From Collinsella sp. (GTDB lineage: Bacteria; Actinomycetota; Coriobacteriia; Coriobacteriales; Coriobacteriaceae), in assembly GCA_019414325.1 (NCBI GenBank), contig DXMG01000002.1, positions 44,779 to 108,778 on the forward strand: DNA of 64,000 nt, read 5' to 3'. This document shows positions 41,667 to 50,389 of this stretch, in pieces (within the stretch, counting starts at the first letter, position 1; each line of letters starts with the position of its first letter). Position numbers and translations under genes: made by a program. A model generated the notes under the pieces. That model saw only the letters and a program-made list of their open reading frames with translations, did not search any database and was not told the DNA's origin.

Positions 41667-41791
41667 GGCCCGAGGGCAACCTTCCTTTCCGGCGCACTCC
41701 GCAGGACGAAAGAACCTCCGCCGCACGAAGTGCGCAGCGGAGGTTCTTTCATGTCCGAGGACGCGCCGGAAAGGAAGGTTGCCCTCGGGCC
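41667..41791. repeat. Palindrome with perfect 29-bp arms and 67-bp core
   Basis: Arms 41667-41695 (GGCCCGAGGGCAACCTTCCT then TTCCGGCGC) and 41763-41791 are exactly complementary. The core 41696-41762 holds ACTCCGCAGGACGAA and an inner hairpin AGAACCTCCGC/GCGGAGGTTCT capped by CGCACGAAGTGCG. Arm and core lengths match the 27-kb and 32-kb elements (30 + 70 + 30), and the core start resembles theirs, so it may be a divergent third member. It lies 16 bp past the ilvE stop. Confidence 0.75.
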
Positions 41792-41807
41792 GAACAGCTA
41801 TGGCAGC

Positions 41808-42860
41808 TTACGCCACGGTATAGACCCAGTTGTGCTTATCTTCAACAGCACCAGACTGGATACCAGTCAGGGTCTCGCGGAGCTTCTTCATCACAGGGCC
41901 GATCTCGGTGTAGCCGGCCGGGAAGGTCACGGTCTCGTCGGCGCCGTAGACCTTGTTGTCAATCTCGCCAACCGGGGAGATGACGGCAGCGGTGCCGCAC
42001 AGGCCGCACTCGACAAAGGTACCGGCCTTGACCTCAGCCCACTCGACGGGACGCTGGTCGACGGTCATGCCCAGGTCCTGAGCAACCTGAACGAGCGAAC
42101 GGCGGGTGATGGAGGGCAGAATGGAGTCGGTGTGCGACTGCGGAACGACGAGCGTGCCGTCCTCCTTCACGAACAGGACGTTGGCGCCACCGGTCTCCTC
42201 GACATAGGTGCGGGACTCGGAGTCGAGATACAGGTTCTCGGCATAGCCCTCGCGATGGGCCTCCATCGTGGGCTTGAGGGACATGGCGTAGTTGAGGCCG
42301 GCCTTGATGTTGCCGGTGCCGTGCGGTGCCGCACGGTCATACTCGGAAACGCGCAGCTTGACGGGCTTAAGGCCACCCTTAAAGTACGGACCGACCGGGG
42401 TCACGAGAATGCGGAACGTGTACTCAGGAGCGGGAGCCACGCCGATCACGTCACCGGAGCCGATCATAAACGGACGCACGTACAGGGTCGCGCCGGAACC
42501 GAAGGGCGGAACCCAGGCGGCGTTGGCAGAAACGACCTGCTTGACGGCCTCAACGAACTTGTCCTTGGGGAACGGGGGCATCTCGAGGCGCTGGGCAGAG
42601 TTATACATACGCTCAGCGTTCATGTCGGGACGGAAGCAGACGATGCTGCCGTCCTCGGCGGTGTAGGCCTTCAGGCCCTCAAAGACCTCCTGGCAGTAAT
42701 GGAAGATACCGCCGCACTCGGAGACATGCAGGGTGTGGTCGGTGGTCAGGCCGCCCTCGTCCCACTCGCCATCCTTCCAATGAGCCTCGTAGCTGTAATC
42801 GGTCTTCATGTAGCCAAAGCCGAGGCTGCCCCAATCGATATCCTTCTTCTCGACAGTCAT
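41808..42860 (-). CDS. ilvE: Branched-chain amino acid aminotransferase
   Basis: 350 residues from ATG 42860, with AAGGAG seven bases upstream; the frame is open 50 codons further but has no RBS. It is a class IV PLP aminotransferase of the long (about 350-residue) BCAT type. Recognisable parts are CQEVFEGLKAYT, PDMNAERM and the PLP lysine in GNIKAGLNYAMSL, followed by EETGGANVLFV and the C-terminal GTAAVISPVGEI. It interconverts Leu, Ile and Val with their 2-oxo acids in the cytoplasm. It is monocistronic, with a 29-bp-arm palindrome directly downstream. Confidence 0.95.
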   Translation of the reverse strand: MTVEKKDIDWGSLGFGYMKTDYSYEAHWKDGEWDEGGLTTDHTLHVSECGGIFHYCQEVFEGLKAYTAEDGSIVCFRPDMNAERMYNSAQRLEMPPFPKDKFVEAVKQVVSANAAWVPPFGSGATLYVRPFMIGSGDVIGVAPAPEYTFRILVTPVGPYFKGGLKPVKLRVSEYDRAAPHGTGNIKAGLNYAMSLKPTMEAHREGYAENLYLDSESRTYVEETGGANVLFVKEDGTLVVPQSHTDSILPSITRRSLVQVAQDLGMTVDQRPVEWAEVKAGTFVECGLCGTAAVISPVGEIDNKVYGADETVTFPAGYTEIGPVMKKLRETLTGIQSGAVEDKHNWVYTVA

Positions 42861-43089
42861 ATGTCGCTCCTTACATACGCAGTTGCAAACTCGCGAACCC
42901 GCACGCAAGGACCGAGGCCGACCGCGTCGCAACGTCGCACGCCCGGAGCGTAGAGCCGGACGGGACACGCGAACGGCATCAAAGCCGATGGCACGTCGAT
43001 TCGCATGCACGAGATTGTACTCCGCACGCGCGTCGGATAAAACGTTTTTCTTTAACTAACTAAAGTATTTTCATTTGACCGAAGCCAAA

Positions 43090-43120
43090 GAGGCCCGTCA
43101 CCGTTACGGTGGCGGGCCTC
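43090..43120 (-). terminator. Terminator of dedA-type gene
   Basis: GAGGCCCGTCACCG (43090-43103) pairs with CGGTGGCGGGCCTC (43107-43120), one mismatch. On the minus strand TTTGG follows. 42861-43089 holds the ilvE leader and shows no further feature. Confidence 0.75.
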
Positions 43121-43157
43121 AACGACATGATTTGTGCGCCGGCTCGAGCCAGGCGTT

Positions 43158-43796
43158 CTATTTGCCCAGCTTAGCCTTAACCAAGCCAACCACGGTCGGG
43201 ATGATCGACACGGCGACGATGCCGATAATCAGCAACTCAAAGTGCTCCTGCACAAAGGGAATGCCGCCAAAGAAGTAGCCCAGCAGCGTAAAGACCGTCG
43301 ACCAGGTAATGCCGCCTAGCACGTTAAAGACGACAAAGTTGCGCCAGTGCATGCCGCCCATGCCGGCGATAAAGGGCACAAAAGTGCGGATAAACGGGAA
43401 GAAGCGACCCAGGAAGATGGCCAGGTGACCCCACTTGTCCAAGAAATCCTCGGACTTTTTGATGCGCTCGGGCGTCATGGCCTTTACCTTGCCCGAGGCG
43501 ATGATCTTTTTGCCAAAGAAGTGGCCGATCATAAAGTTGCACTGATCGCCCAGAATGGCTGCGGCCCATGCGGTGGCCAGAAGTGCCACGATGTTAAAGC
43601 CGCCGTTGTGGGCAAAGAAGCCCGAGGCAAACAGCAGCGAATCGCCGGGAAGGAACGGGAAGAACACCACGCCCGTCTCGATAAAGATGATCAGGAACAC
43701 GCAGCCGTAGGCCATAAGCGGGCCGGCGGCGATCCAGCTGGCAATCGCGGTGCGCGGATCCTTGAGCAGCTCGGCAATAAAATTGATGAAACCCAT
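43158..43796 (-). CDS. DedA-family membrane protein
   Basis: 212 residues from ATG 43796 (AGAGG upstream; the longer frame lacks an RBS). It is a DedA/SNARE-associated domain protein with about five membrane segments. Conserved parts are FPFLPGDSLLFASGF (the family E/F-FPxxPGD motif), GDQCNFMIGHFFGK and FLGRFFPFIRTFVPFIAGMG with its essential Arg. DedA proteins are membrane flippases or transporters linked to undecaprenyl-phosphate or phospholipid recycling. It is divergent from cysE. Confidence 0.93.
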   Translation of the reverse strand: MGFINFIAELLKDPRTAIASWIAAGPLMAYGCVFLIIFIETGVVFFPFLPGDSLLFASGFFAHNGGFNIVALLATAWAAAILGDQCNFMIGHFFGKKIIASGKVKAMTPERIKKSEDFLDKWGHLAIFLGRFFPFIRTFVPFIAGMGGMHWRNFVVFNVLGGITWSTVFTLLGYFFGGIPFVQEHFELLIIGIVAVSIIPTVVGLVKAKLGK

Positions 43797-44019
43797 GAAG
43801 TAAAACCTCTCAGTTGTGGGCGCGGATACGTCCAAGTTGACCAGTATACGGTTGCGGCGCCCCCTCGTGCGCAACCCCACAAAAGCATGACCCCATTACC
43901 AGCAAGTTTGCATAACTGACACCTGTCGTGCAATACCGTCAAGATTATCCTTCCTAATCCCTAGCGAATCGCTATACTTTATTGAATCGCATTGCCATGG
44001 CGCTAAGGGAGGGCGGCCG

Positions 44020-44724
44020 GTGAGCTTTATCAATACCATTCGCGAGGACATCAAGACCGTCCAAGCGCAGGATCCCGCCGCGCAAAACGGTCTAGTCATC
44101 TTCCTTTCCTATCCTGGCCTGCACGCCAAGTGGAACCACGTGCCCGAGCACTGGCTCTGGGAGCACGGTCATCGCTCGCTCGCCCGCGTGCTCTCGCAAA
44201 TCACCCGCCACATCACCGGCGTCGAGATTCATCCCGCCGCACAGATCGGCAAGCACTTCTTTATCGACCACGCCATGGGCGTCGTCATCGGCGAGACCAC
44301 CGTCGTGGGCGACAACTGTGTGCTTTACCAGGGCGTTACGCTCGGCGGCACCGGCAACGAGACCGGCAAACGCCACCCCACCCTGGGCGATAACGTCACC
44401 GTGGGCACGGGTGCCAAGGTGCTCGGCAACATTCGCATCGGCAACAACGTCAAGATCGGCGGCAACTCGGTTGTCGTCAAGGACGTGCCCGACAACTGCA
44501 CCGTCGTGGGCGTGCCGGGACGCATCATCAAGCGCAACGGCTGCCGCGTGTTCGAGGAGAGCTTCGATGCCAAGCAGCATCGCGAGTACATGCCCGACGA
44601 CGCCGCCGAGCAGTCCGCACTCAACCGCCAGGGCATCACCGAGAACGCCCGCCGCGTTAAAGAGCTCGAGCGAGAGGTGGCCGAGCTCAAAGCCCTCGTC
44701 GCCAAGCTCGTGGACGAGCGTTAG
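44020..44724 (+). CDS. cysE: Serine O-acetyltransferase
   Basis: 234 residues from a GTG at 44020, preceded by GGGAGGG. It is of the short-N-terminus CysE type: helical part to about 65, then the left-handed beta-helix of hexapeptide repeats with the active-site [32 protein letters not shown] and [11 protein letters not shown]. It acetylates L-serine with acetyl-CoA for cysteine synthesis. The last ~30 residues ([20 protein letters not shown]) form a predicted coiled coil not present in classic CysE, possibly aiding oligomerisation. No cysK is adjacent. Confidence 0.94.
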   Translation: MSFINTIREDIKTVQAQDPAAQNGLVIFLSYPGLHAKWNHVPEHWLWEHGHRSLARVLSQITRHITGVEIHPAAQIGKHFFIDHAMGVVIGETTVVGDNCVLYQGVTLGGTGNETGKRHPTLGDNVTVGTGAKVLGNIRIGNNVKIGGNSVVVKDVPDNCTVVGVPGRIIKRNGCRVFEESFDAKQHREYMPDDAAEQSALNRQGITENARRVKELEREVAELKALVAKLVDER

Positions 44725-44762
44725 GGCCGCGGGCAACCGCTACAGCATGAACGCCAACACAA

Positions 44763-44802
44763 AAGGCGCGCCAGGGAATCCGCCCCCGGCGCGCCTTCTT
44801 TT
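44763..44802 (+). terminator. Terminator of cysE
   Basis: AAGGCGCGCC (44763-44772) pairs with GGCGCGCCTT (44788-44797), followed by CTTTTC. Confidence 0.85.
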
Positions 44803-44804
44803 CG

Positions 44805-44835
44805 ATGTGACATGCGGGACTGCCCCTTTGTCACC
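44805..44835. repeat. Short hairpin repeat, CAAAGGG-core family, copy 4 (imperfect)
   Basis: ATGTGACATGCGGGAC and CCCCTTTGTCACC fold through GTGACA (44807-44812) and TGTCAC (44829-44834). The left arm has lost CAAA. It abuts the stop codon of the minus-strand ABC gene at 44836. Confidence 0.65.
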
Positions 44836-46836
44836 TTATGCGAACTGGCTCAGATAGAGATCGGCATAAGCGCCCTCGGCAGCCAGCAGCTCCTTGTGCG
44901 TACCCTGCTCGATGATATTGCCGTGATCCATGACCAGGATGAGATCGGCATCGACGATCGTCGACAGACGGTGCGCGATCACAAAGCTCGTGCGCCCGCG
45001 CATGAGCGCGTCCATGGCGCGGCCGATGGCGAGCTCGGTGCGCGTGTCCACGCTCGACGTCGCCTCGTCCAGGATGAGGATCGCCGGGTTGTTGAGCAGT
45101 ACGCGCGCGATGGTCAGCAGCTGACGTTGGCCCTGACTGATGCTTTCGGCATCATTGGCCACATGTGTGTCGTAGCCCTGCGGCATGGTGCGCACAAAGA
45201 AGTCGACTTGCGCGGCGCGTGCAGCCGCCACGATCTCGTCGCGCGTCGCCTCAGGACAGCCGTAGGCGATGTTTTCGGCAATCGTGCCATCGAATAGCCA
45301 GGCGTCCTGCAACACCATGCCAAACTGCTGGCGCAGCTCGCCGCGGTCCATACGGCTCGTGTCCACGCCGTCGAGCGTAATGCGTCCACCGTCGATCTCG
45401 TAGAAACGCATGAGCAGGTTTATGAGCGTGGTCTTACCCGCACCCGTGGTTCCCACCACGGCGATCTTCTGACCCGGCTCGGCGGTAAACGACACGTCGC
45501 GCATAAGCGGCTTGTCGGGCGAATAGCCAAAGCGCACGTGTTCAAAGGCAACACGGCCCTCCACCTTGCCCGGCAGCTTGGCGGCGGCCGCCGGCAACGG
45601 ATCGGCCTCCATCTCGGGCTCATCGAGCAGGTCGAACACGCGCTCTGCGCTCGCCAGCGCGCTCTGCAGCGAGTTAAAGGTAAACGACAACTGCGTCATG
45701 GGTTCGGACGCCTCGTAGATAAACTGGAAGAACGCCTGGAACACGCCGACGGTCATGTGACCGGCAACCAGCATGCTGCAGCCCACCAGTGCAATCACGA
45801 TCTGCGCCAAACGGCCGATAAAGCGCACCGCGGGGCCGACGGCGTTAATCATAAAGTCAGCCTTGGTGCTCACGCGCGCCAGCTCCTTCGAAGCCTCGTG
45901 TACCTCGGCAGAGCTCTGGCGCTCGCGGTTAAACGCACGAATCACCAGACGACCCGAGTAGCCTTCCTCGACCGCGCTCGTAATCTTGGACACCCACTCC
46001 TGACGCTCGCCCGTCACATCGTGCGTGCGGCGCGACACGACCTTCGTCACCAACAGCGAAAGCGCCGTAAAGAACAAAAAGACGAGCGTGAGCGGCACGC
46101 TAAACACGAACATCACGCTCACGGCGCCCACCACGGTACCGATCGACACCAGAAGCTGCAGCAGGCCGCGCTGCATGCTCTCGGACATCTTGTCCAAGTC
46201 GTTGGTCGCACGGCTGACGACCTCGCCGGGACGATGCGCGTCAAAGTAGGCAAGCGGCAGACGGTTGAGCTTTTGAGCGATGCGGTTGCGTAGACGCAGG
46301 TTGAGGCGCTCGGCAACGCTCGACATCAAAAAGCTCTGGAGTGCGTAGAACGAGGCGGCGGCGGTCCAAATCATAAAGTAGATGAAGATGGTCCTGCCGC
46401 AGTTCTCCCAGGTAATGCTGAAGGTAGTGTTGTTGGCAAACGCCAGCTTCATATGCCCCCACAGCTCATCGATCACGCGGGCGCTGTAAGCCGGCGCCGC
46501 GGTGTTAAAGATGACATAGAACACGATGCTCGCGAACACGATATAGAAGCGCCAATGGTCGCCGGCGGCCTCGCTCCACAGGCGGCGCACCGTCGCCCAG
46601 GTGTCGCGGGGCGCCTCGTCCTCGTCCTCGTCGTCAACGTCGCGCATGCGCTCCGCCTCGGCGCGGGCGCGCTCGTCCTCGGCGCGCTCGTTTTCCTCGT
46701 AGAGTGCCTGGCGGCGAGCCTCGCGCTCCGCCGCCTTGGCGGCTTCGTCCAGGCCGGGCGTGGCGCCCGCCTCCTCGACTGTCTCTGCAACCGCGGCGTC
46801 ATCGGCGATGCCCTGCTTCTTGAGCTCCTCGGTCAT
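44836..46836 (-). CDS. ABC exporter subunit, intact ATPase site (half of heterodimer)
   Basis: 666 residues from ATG 46836, with GGAGGTGA just upstream; the ATG follows the partner gene's TAG by one base. A long acidic/Ala-rich coiled N-terminus (about 10-75, EAAKAAEREARRQALYEENE) precedes six membrane helices. The NBD has Walker A GTTGAGKTTLINLL, signature ISQGQRQLL, Walker B ILILDEATSSVD and His in IAHRLSTI. It is the canonical half of a TM287/288-like exporter whose degenerate partner is 46838-48574. The operon starts with a MarR repressor, suggesting induction by a toxic compound. Confidence 0.93.
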   Translation of the reverse strand: MTEELKKQGIADDAAVAETVEEAGATPGLDEAAKAAEREARRQALYEENERAEDERARAEAERMRDVDDEDEDEAPRDTWATVRRLWSEAAGDHWRFYIVFASIVFYVIFNTAAPAYSARVIDELWGHMKLAFANNTTFSITWENCGRTIFIYFMIWTAAASFYALQSFLMSSVAERLNLRLRNRIAQKLNRLPLAYFDAHRPGEVVSRATNDLDKMSESMQRGLLQLLVSIGTVVGAVSVMFVFSVPLTLVFLFFTALSLLVTKVVSRRTHDVTGERQEWVSKITSAVEEGYSGRLVIRAFNRERQSSAEVHEASKELARVSTKADFMINAVGPAVRFIGRLAQIVIALVGCSMLVAGHMTVGVFQAFFQFIYEASEPMTQLSFTFNSLQSALASAERVFDLLDEPEMEADPLPAAAAKLPGKVEGRVAFEHVRFGYSPDKPLMRDVSFTAEPGQKIAVVGTTGAGKTTLINLLMRFYEIDGGRITLDGVDTSRMDRGELRQQFGMVLQDAWLFDGTIAENIAYGCPEATRDEIVAAARAAQVDFFVRTMPQGYDTHVANDAESISQGQRQLLTIARVLLNNPAILILDEATSSVDTRTELAIGRAMDALMRGRTSFVIAHRLSTIVDADLILVMDHGNIIEQGTHKELLAAEGAYADLYLSQFA

Positions 46837-46837
46837 G

Positions 46838-48574
46838 CTACTCACCTCCCTTCATCTGCGATTCCGCGATAGCGCGGTACACCTCGCAGGTTTCCATGAG
46901 CTCGTCGTGCGTGCCCAGGCCCACGATCTCGCCGTCCTTGAGCACCACGATCTGATCGGCATGCAAAATAGTCGAGATGCGCTGGGCGATGATGAGCACC
47001 GCGGCATCGCACGTCTCGTCCTGCAGCGCATGGCGCAGTGCCGCATCGGTCTTAAAGTCCAGGGCCGAAAAGCTATCGTCGAAGATATACAGATCAGCGT
47101 GCTTCATGAGCGCACGGGCGATGGCCAGGCGCTGGCGCTGGCCGCCCGAAAAGTTCGTACCGCCCTGCGCCACCGGCGTATCGAGCCCCTGGGGCTGGTC
47201 GAGCACAAAGGTGCTCTGGGCAACCTGGAGCGCATGGAGCATGTCAGCCTCGGTCGCACCCTCGTTACCAAAGCGCAGATTGCTTGCCACGGTACCCGAG
47301 AACAGCCATGCCTTCTGCGGCACATAGGCGATACGCCCGCGGATGTCGTCTTGCGAAAGGTCGCGCAGATCGACGCCGTTCAGGCGAATGGCGCCCTTCG
47401 TGGCATCGTGGAAGCGAAGCAAGAGTTTGGCCACCGTTGACTTGCCCGAGCCCGTTGAGCCCACGATCGCGGTCGTCTGTCCGCGGCGGCAGGCAAAACT
47501 CAGGTTGCACAGGGTGTCCTCGTCGGCATCGTCAAAACGGAACGACATGTGGTCGAACACGGCCACCACGTCGGCGCCGTCTGCGGACTCAGGCGCCCCG
47601 TCGCCCAGCGTAGCCTTGCCGTCCACAATGCTCGGCTCGATTTCGAGCACCTGCTGCGCGCGGTTGAGACACGCCGCGGCGCGCGGGAGCGTCAGCACCA
47701 CCATCTGCGCCATCATCACAAAGAACAGGATCAGGATCGCGTACTCCAGCACGGCCGAGATGCTGCCGATTTGCATGGCATGGACGCCCACGCGGTTGCC
47801 GCCCACCCACAGCACCGCCACCTCGGCGATGTTCATCAAAAAGAAGCTGGAGCTGTCGAGACCCACAAACAGGTGGTTGACCTTGATGGCATTGGCCGCG
47901 TAATCGCTAAACACCTCGTCCAGGCGCTGCTCCTCGTGGCGCTCCTTGTTAAATGCGCGGATGACGCGCACGCCCACGATGTTCTCGCGCAGCACCACGT
48001 TCATGCGGTCGATAAAGCTCTGAAGGCGCATAAAAATCGGCGCGGCGTTAGCCACCGTAAAGACCGCCGCCACCAGCACGATCGCAACGACCACGCCCAG
48101 CAGCGTGCCCATGGCAGGATCGATAAACCAGGCAAAGATGATGCCCGCGACGGCCAAGAACGGCACCGGCAGCACCAACTGAATCGTCTGCAGGATCGCT
48201 TGCTGGATCACGTTGATGTCGTTGAGCGAGCGCGTGATCATCGAACCCGTGCCAAAGCGCTCAAAGTCGCTGGCGGACAGCTCGAGCGACTTATCGTAGA
48301 CGGCGTTGCGGATGTCGCAGGCCACATTGGCCGCCAGACGGGCCGAAAGATAACAGCCCAGCACCGCACCACCGCTGGCCATGCCGGTCGCGATGAGCAT
48401 GTACAGACCGTTGCGCAAGATGTAATCGACGTCGCCCGTCGTGATGCCCGTGTTGACCATGTTCGCCAACATCGTGGGCACGAGCAGCGTACCGACGTTG
48501 TCGATTAGCAGCACCAGCAGCGTCACCGCGATCAGACCGCGGTACGGCCTCATAAACCTCATTAAGAGTCGCAT
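46838..48574 (-). CDS. ABC exporter subunit with degenerate ATPase site (half of heterodimer)
   Basis: 578 residues. Six membrane helices (about 15-300), then an NBD with Walker A GSTGSGKSTVAKLL and signature FSGGQRQRL. Walker B is LYIFDDSFSALD with Asp for Glu, and the switch residue is Gln in IAQRISTI. These changes match the non-catalytic half of heterodimeric exporters and mirror 35248-37104. Its start overlaps the end of the MarR gene by 13 bp, so the three genes are translationally coupled. Confidence 0.93.
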   Translation of the reverse strand: MRLLMRFMRPYRGLIAVTLLVLLIDNVGTLLVPTMLANMVNTGITTGDVDYILRNGLYMLIATGMASGGAVLGCYLSARLAANVACDIRNAVYDKSLELSASDFERFGTGSMITRSLNDINVIQQAILQTIQLVLPVPFLAVAGIIFAWFIDPAMGTLLGVVVAIVLVAAVFTVANAAPIFMRLQSFIDRMNVVLRENIVGVRVIRAFNKERHEEQRLDEVFSDYAANAIKVNHLFVGLDSSSFFLMNIAEVAVLWVGGNRVGVHAMQIGSISAVLEYAILILFFVMMAQMVVLTLPRAAACLNRAQQVLEIEPSIVDGKATLGDGAPESADGADVVAVFDHMSFRFDDADEDTLCNLSFACRRGQTTAIVGSTGSGKSTVAKLLLRFHDATKGAIRLNGVDLRDLSQDDIRGRIAYVPQKAWLFSGTVASNLRFGNEGATEADMLHALQVAQSTFVLDQPQGLDTPVAQGGTNFSGGQRQRLAIARALMKHADLYIFDDSFSALDFKTDAALRHALQDETCDAAVLIIAQRISTILHADQIVVLKDGEIVGLGTHDELMETCEVYRAIAESQMKGGE

Positions 48575-49062
48575 GTCTCCCCCTCGCCCTTATCGGCAGC
48601 CTCGTTCTCGGCGGCAACTTGCCGTTTAAATGCCTCGCACTCTTCGTTAAGAACATGGGAGAACTTACCGACCAAGCGCATGATCTCGCGCTGTTCCCAC
48701 GGCTCGAGCGCCTCGAATGCCTGCTGCTCGGCCTTTTGCGCCGGCAACGCGTAGCGCTTGGCAAACTGCATACCTTCTGCGGTCAGTCGCACAACCTTGT
48801 TCTTACGACTGCCCTCGGCAAACTCCAACGTCGCGAGCCCTCGCGCCCTAAGCGTCTTGATCGCCGAATTGATGGTCTGTTTGCTGTAGAACCATTCACT
48901 CGTCAGCCGACTCACGGCGATGCTGCCGTCCGCCGTGCTGGTGTCGACGAGCATCCAATAGGCGCAATCCGAAAGACCGCAGGTGCGCGAGAACTCCGAA
49001 TAGATATGGTCGAGTCCATTGAGCATCCGGTCGAAATCGACCAGCGTAACCGCACTATTCAT
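48562..49062 (-). CDS. MarR-family repressor of the ABC exporter operon
   Basis: 166 residues with a MarR winged-helix core (SVRLTSEWFYSKQTINSAIK-like region about 52-75, then LRARGLATLEF and RKNKVVRLTAEG, the wing). It is the first gene of a three-gene operon with a heterodimeric exporter, a common arrangement in which MarR releases the promoter when bound by an exported compound. Two identical 14-bp sites occur upstream, one exactly filling the promoter spacer, which fits autorepression. Confidence 0.9.
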   Translation of the reverse strand: MNSAVTLVDFDRMLNGLDHIYSEFSRTCGLSDCAYWMLVDTSTADGSIAVSRLTSEWFYSKQTINSAIKTLRARGLATLEFAEGSRKNKVVRLTAEGMQFAKRYALPAQKAEQQAFEALEPWEQREIMRLVGKFSHVLNEECEAFKRQVAAENEAADKGEGETCDS

Positions 49063-49080
49063 CTATCCCACCATTCGATT

Positions 49081-49137
49081 GTCCGAGTTTTGACCAATTT
49101 ACATCTCTACATTAGTCCGAGTTTTGACTATCGTCAA
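49081..49137 (-). promoter_or_regulatory. Promoter and twin operator of the MarR-ABC operon
   Basis: GTCCGAGTTTTGAC occurs identically at 49081-49094 and 49115-49128 (34 bp apart). On the minus strand a -35 TTGACG (49137-49132), a 17-bp spacer and a -10 TAATGT (49114-49109) bracket the second copy exactly, so a bound repressor would block RNA polymerase. The first copy lies between the -10 and the MarR start. Confidence 0.7.
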
Positions 49138-49186
49138 TAAGCTCGTTATATATGGTCAGGTCAACATAGGCATGTCGACAAAAAAG

Positions 49187-49215
49187 ACCGCCGGCGCGGG
49201 GGCGGCGCCGGCGGT
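49187..49215 (-). terminator. Terminator of the small-protein gene
   Basis: ACCGCCGGCGC (49187-49197) pairs with GCGCCGGCGGT (49205-49215). On the minus strand CTTTTTTG follows. Confidence 0.88.
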
Positions 49216-49241
49216 TGCGAGAGAATATCGATTGTTGGCTG

Positions 49242-49532
49242 TTACGCAGCGACGGCCTCGTAGACCGTGGCGCCCGAGAAGCTGTCGTGCAGGCTCTTGC
49301 CACAGATCCACGGCAGTTCGACGACCTCGCAGACCGTGTTGACCAGCTCGGAGCAGTCAGTAAAGTGGCCCTTATCGTTGAGGGCCTCGCAATCCTGAAC
49401 ACGCCAATAGCCATCGGTGTGCGTGATGTAGTACTCGTGATCGTTGATCGACACGAAAGCGCGCGTCTTGGAACGCAGCAGCTTCAGAAATCCTTCGAAG
49501 TCGGTCTCGACGACATCTCCAGCCTGGAACAT
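49242..49532 (-). CDS. Small conserved-looking protein of unknown function
   Basis: 96 residues from ATG 49532, preceded by a strong RBS (GGGAGG). Sequence starts MFQAGDVVETDFEGFLKLLR and includes AFVSINDHEYYITHTDGYWR, DCSELVNTVCEVVELPW and GATVYEAVAA. It is soluble, with five cysteines, and has no motif I recognise. It is a single-gene unit with a good terminator, so it is very probably expressed. The spacer to the next gene (49533-49826) contains an imperfect palindrome GACGGGATAAA-ACG-TTTAACCGTC near 49658-49679 but no gene. Confidence 0.8.
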   Translation of the reverse strand: MFQAGDVVETDFEGFLKLLRSKTRAFVSINDHEYYITHTDGYWRVQDCEALNDKGHFTDCSELVNTVCEVVELPWICGKSLHDSFSGATVYEAVAA

Positions 49533-49826
49533 GATGTTACCTCCTGGCCCGGCGCCACCACGGCGCATTGATAAACGTTGGTACTCCTTTAGTAAAACCT
49601 TTATCAGAGGTTATGCGTTCGTCATTTAGGCAAGTGGTAAAAAACCGCAGGGTAGACGGGATAAAACGTTTAACCGTCCCATTTGTTTGTCACATTCTGA
49701 AGGTACTTTTATGCAAACCTACTTTTCCAATTGGAATCTATCCTTTTGGCCGGGCAATTGACCGTCTACCGTTTGAGCCCGACGGGTATGAACGGGGCAT
49801 CTGCAACGCCACCGCAAGGAGACACC

Positions 49827-50348
49827 ATGGAGACTATCGAAGCACTCATCCATCGCCGCAGCTGCCGCAAATACAGCGATCGTCCCGTCGAGGTCGAAAA
49901 GCTTGCACGTATTATCGAAGCCGGCCAATATGCACCGAGCGGCATGGGCCGCCAGCCGGTGACGTTTGTCGCCGTCACCGACCCCGCGACCGTCGAGCGT
50001 CTCTCACAGCTCAACGCCCAGGTCATGGGCAGCAACAGTGACCCCTTCTATGGCGCCAAGACCGTTGTGGTGGTGCTGGTCGACCGCAGCGTGCCCACGC
50101 ATCTGGAAGACGGCTCGCTCGCCATGGGCAACTTGCTCAACGCCGCCTATGCACTGGGTGTCGATTCGTGCTGGATTCACCGCGCGCACGAGGTCTTTGA
50201 CTCGCCCGAGGGCCTGGAGCTGCTGGCCAGCTGGGACCTGCCCGCCGACGGCAGCCTGCGCGGTGTCGGTCACTGCATTCTGGGCTATGCCGAAGACACG
50301 CTACCCGAGCCCAAACCCCGCCGCGACAACGTGGTGTATGTAAAGTAA
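49827..50348 (+). CDS. Nitroreductase-family protein
   Basis: 173 residues from ATG 49827 (AAGGAG upstream). Compact nitroreductase fold with RRSCRKYSDRPVE (FMN-binding Arg region, about 9-21), AGQYAPSGMGRQP, AYALGVDSCWIHRA and a C-terminal GYAEDTLPEPKPRRDN. It probably binds FMN and reduces nitro or quinone compounds with NAD(P)H; the true substrate is unknown. It appears to stand alone, followed by a hairpin 3 nt after the stop. Confidence 0.9.
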   Translation: METIEALIHRRSCRKYSDRPVEVEKLARIIEAGQYAPSGMGRQPVTFVAVTDPATVERLSQLNAQVMGSNSDPFYGAKTVVVVLVDRSVPTHLEDGSLAMGNLLNAAYALGVDSCWIHRAHEVFDSPEGLELLASWDLPADGSLRGVGHCILGYAEDTLPEPKPRRDNVVYVK

Positions 50349-50351
50349 TTA

Positions 50352-50376
50352 GTCCCGCCGTTCTAACGAACGGCGG
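50352..50376 (+). terminator. 3'-end hairpin carrying the GTYCCGCCGTTCTAAC motif
   Basis: GTCCCGCCGTTCTAAC (50352-50367) starts 3 nt after the nitroreductase stop. CCGCCGTT and AACGGCGG (50369-50376) pair. The motif recurs 3-4 nt after the stops of glmS and the isomerase gene. No T-run follows. Confidence 0.6.
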
Positions 50377-50389
50377 ACCCGCTCGCAAC

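Noticed and set aside
43797..44019. Riboswitch or T-box upstream of cysE
   Set aside because: No T-box, SAM or other leader consensus is visible; only a possible TATACT box near 43973.
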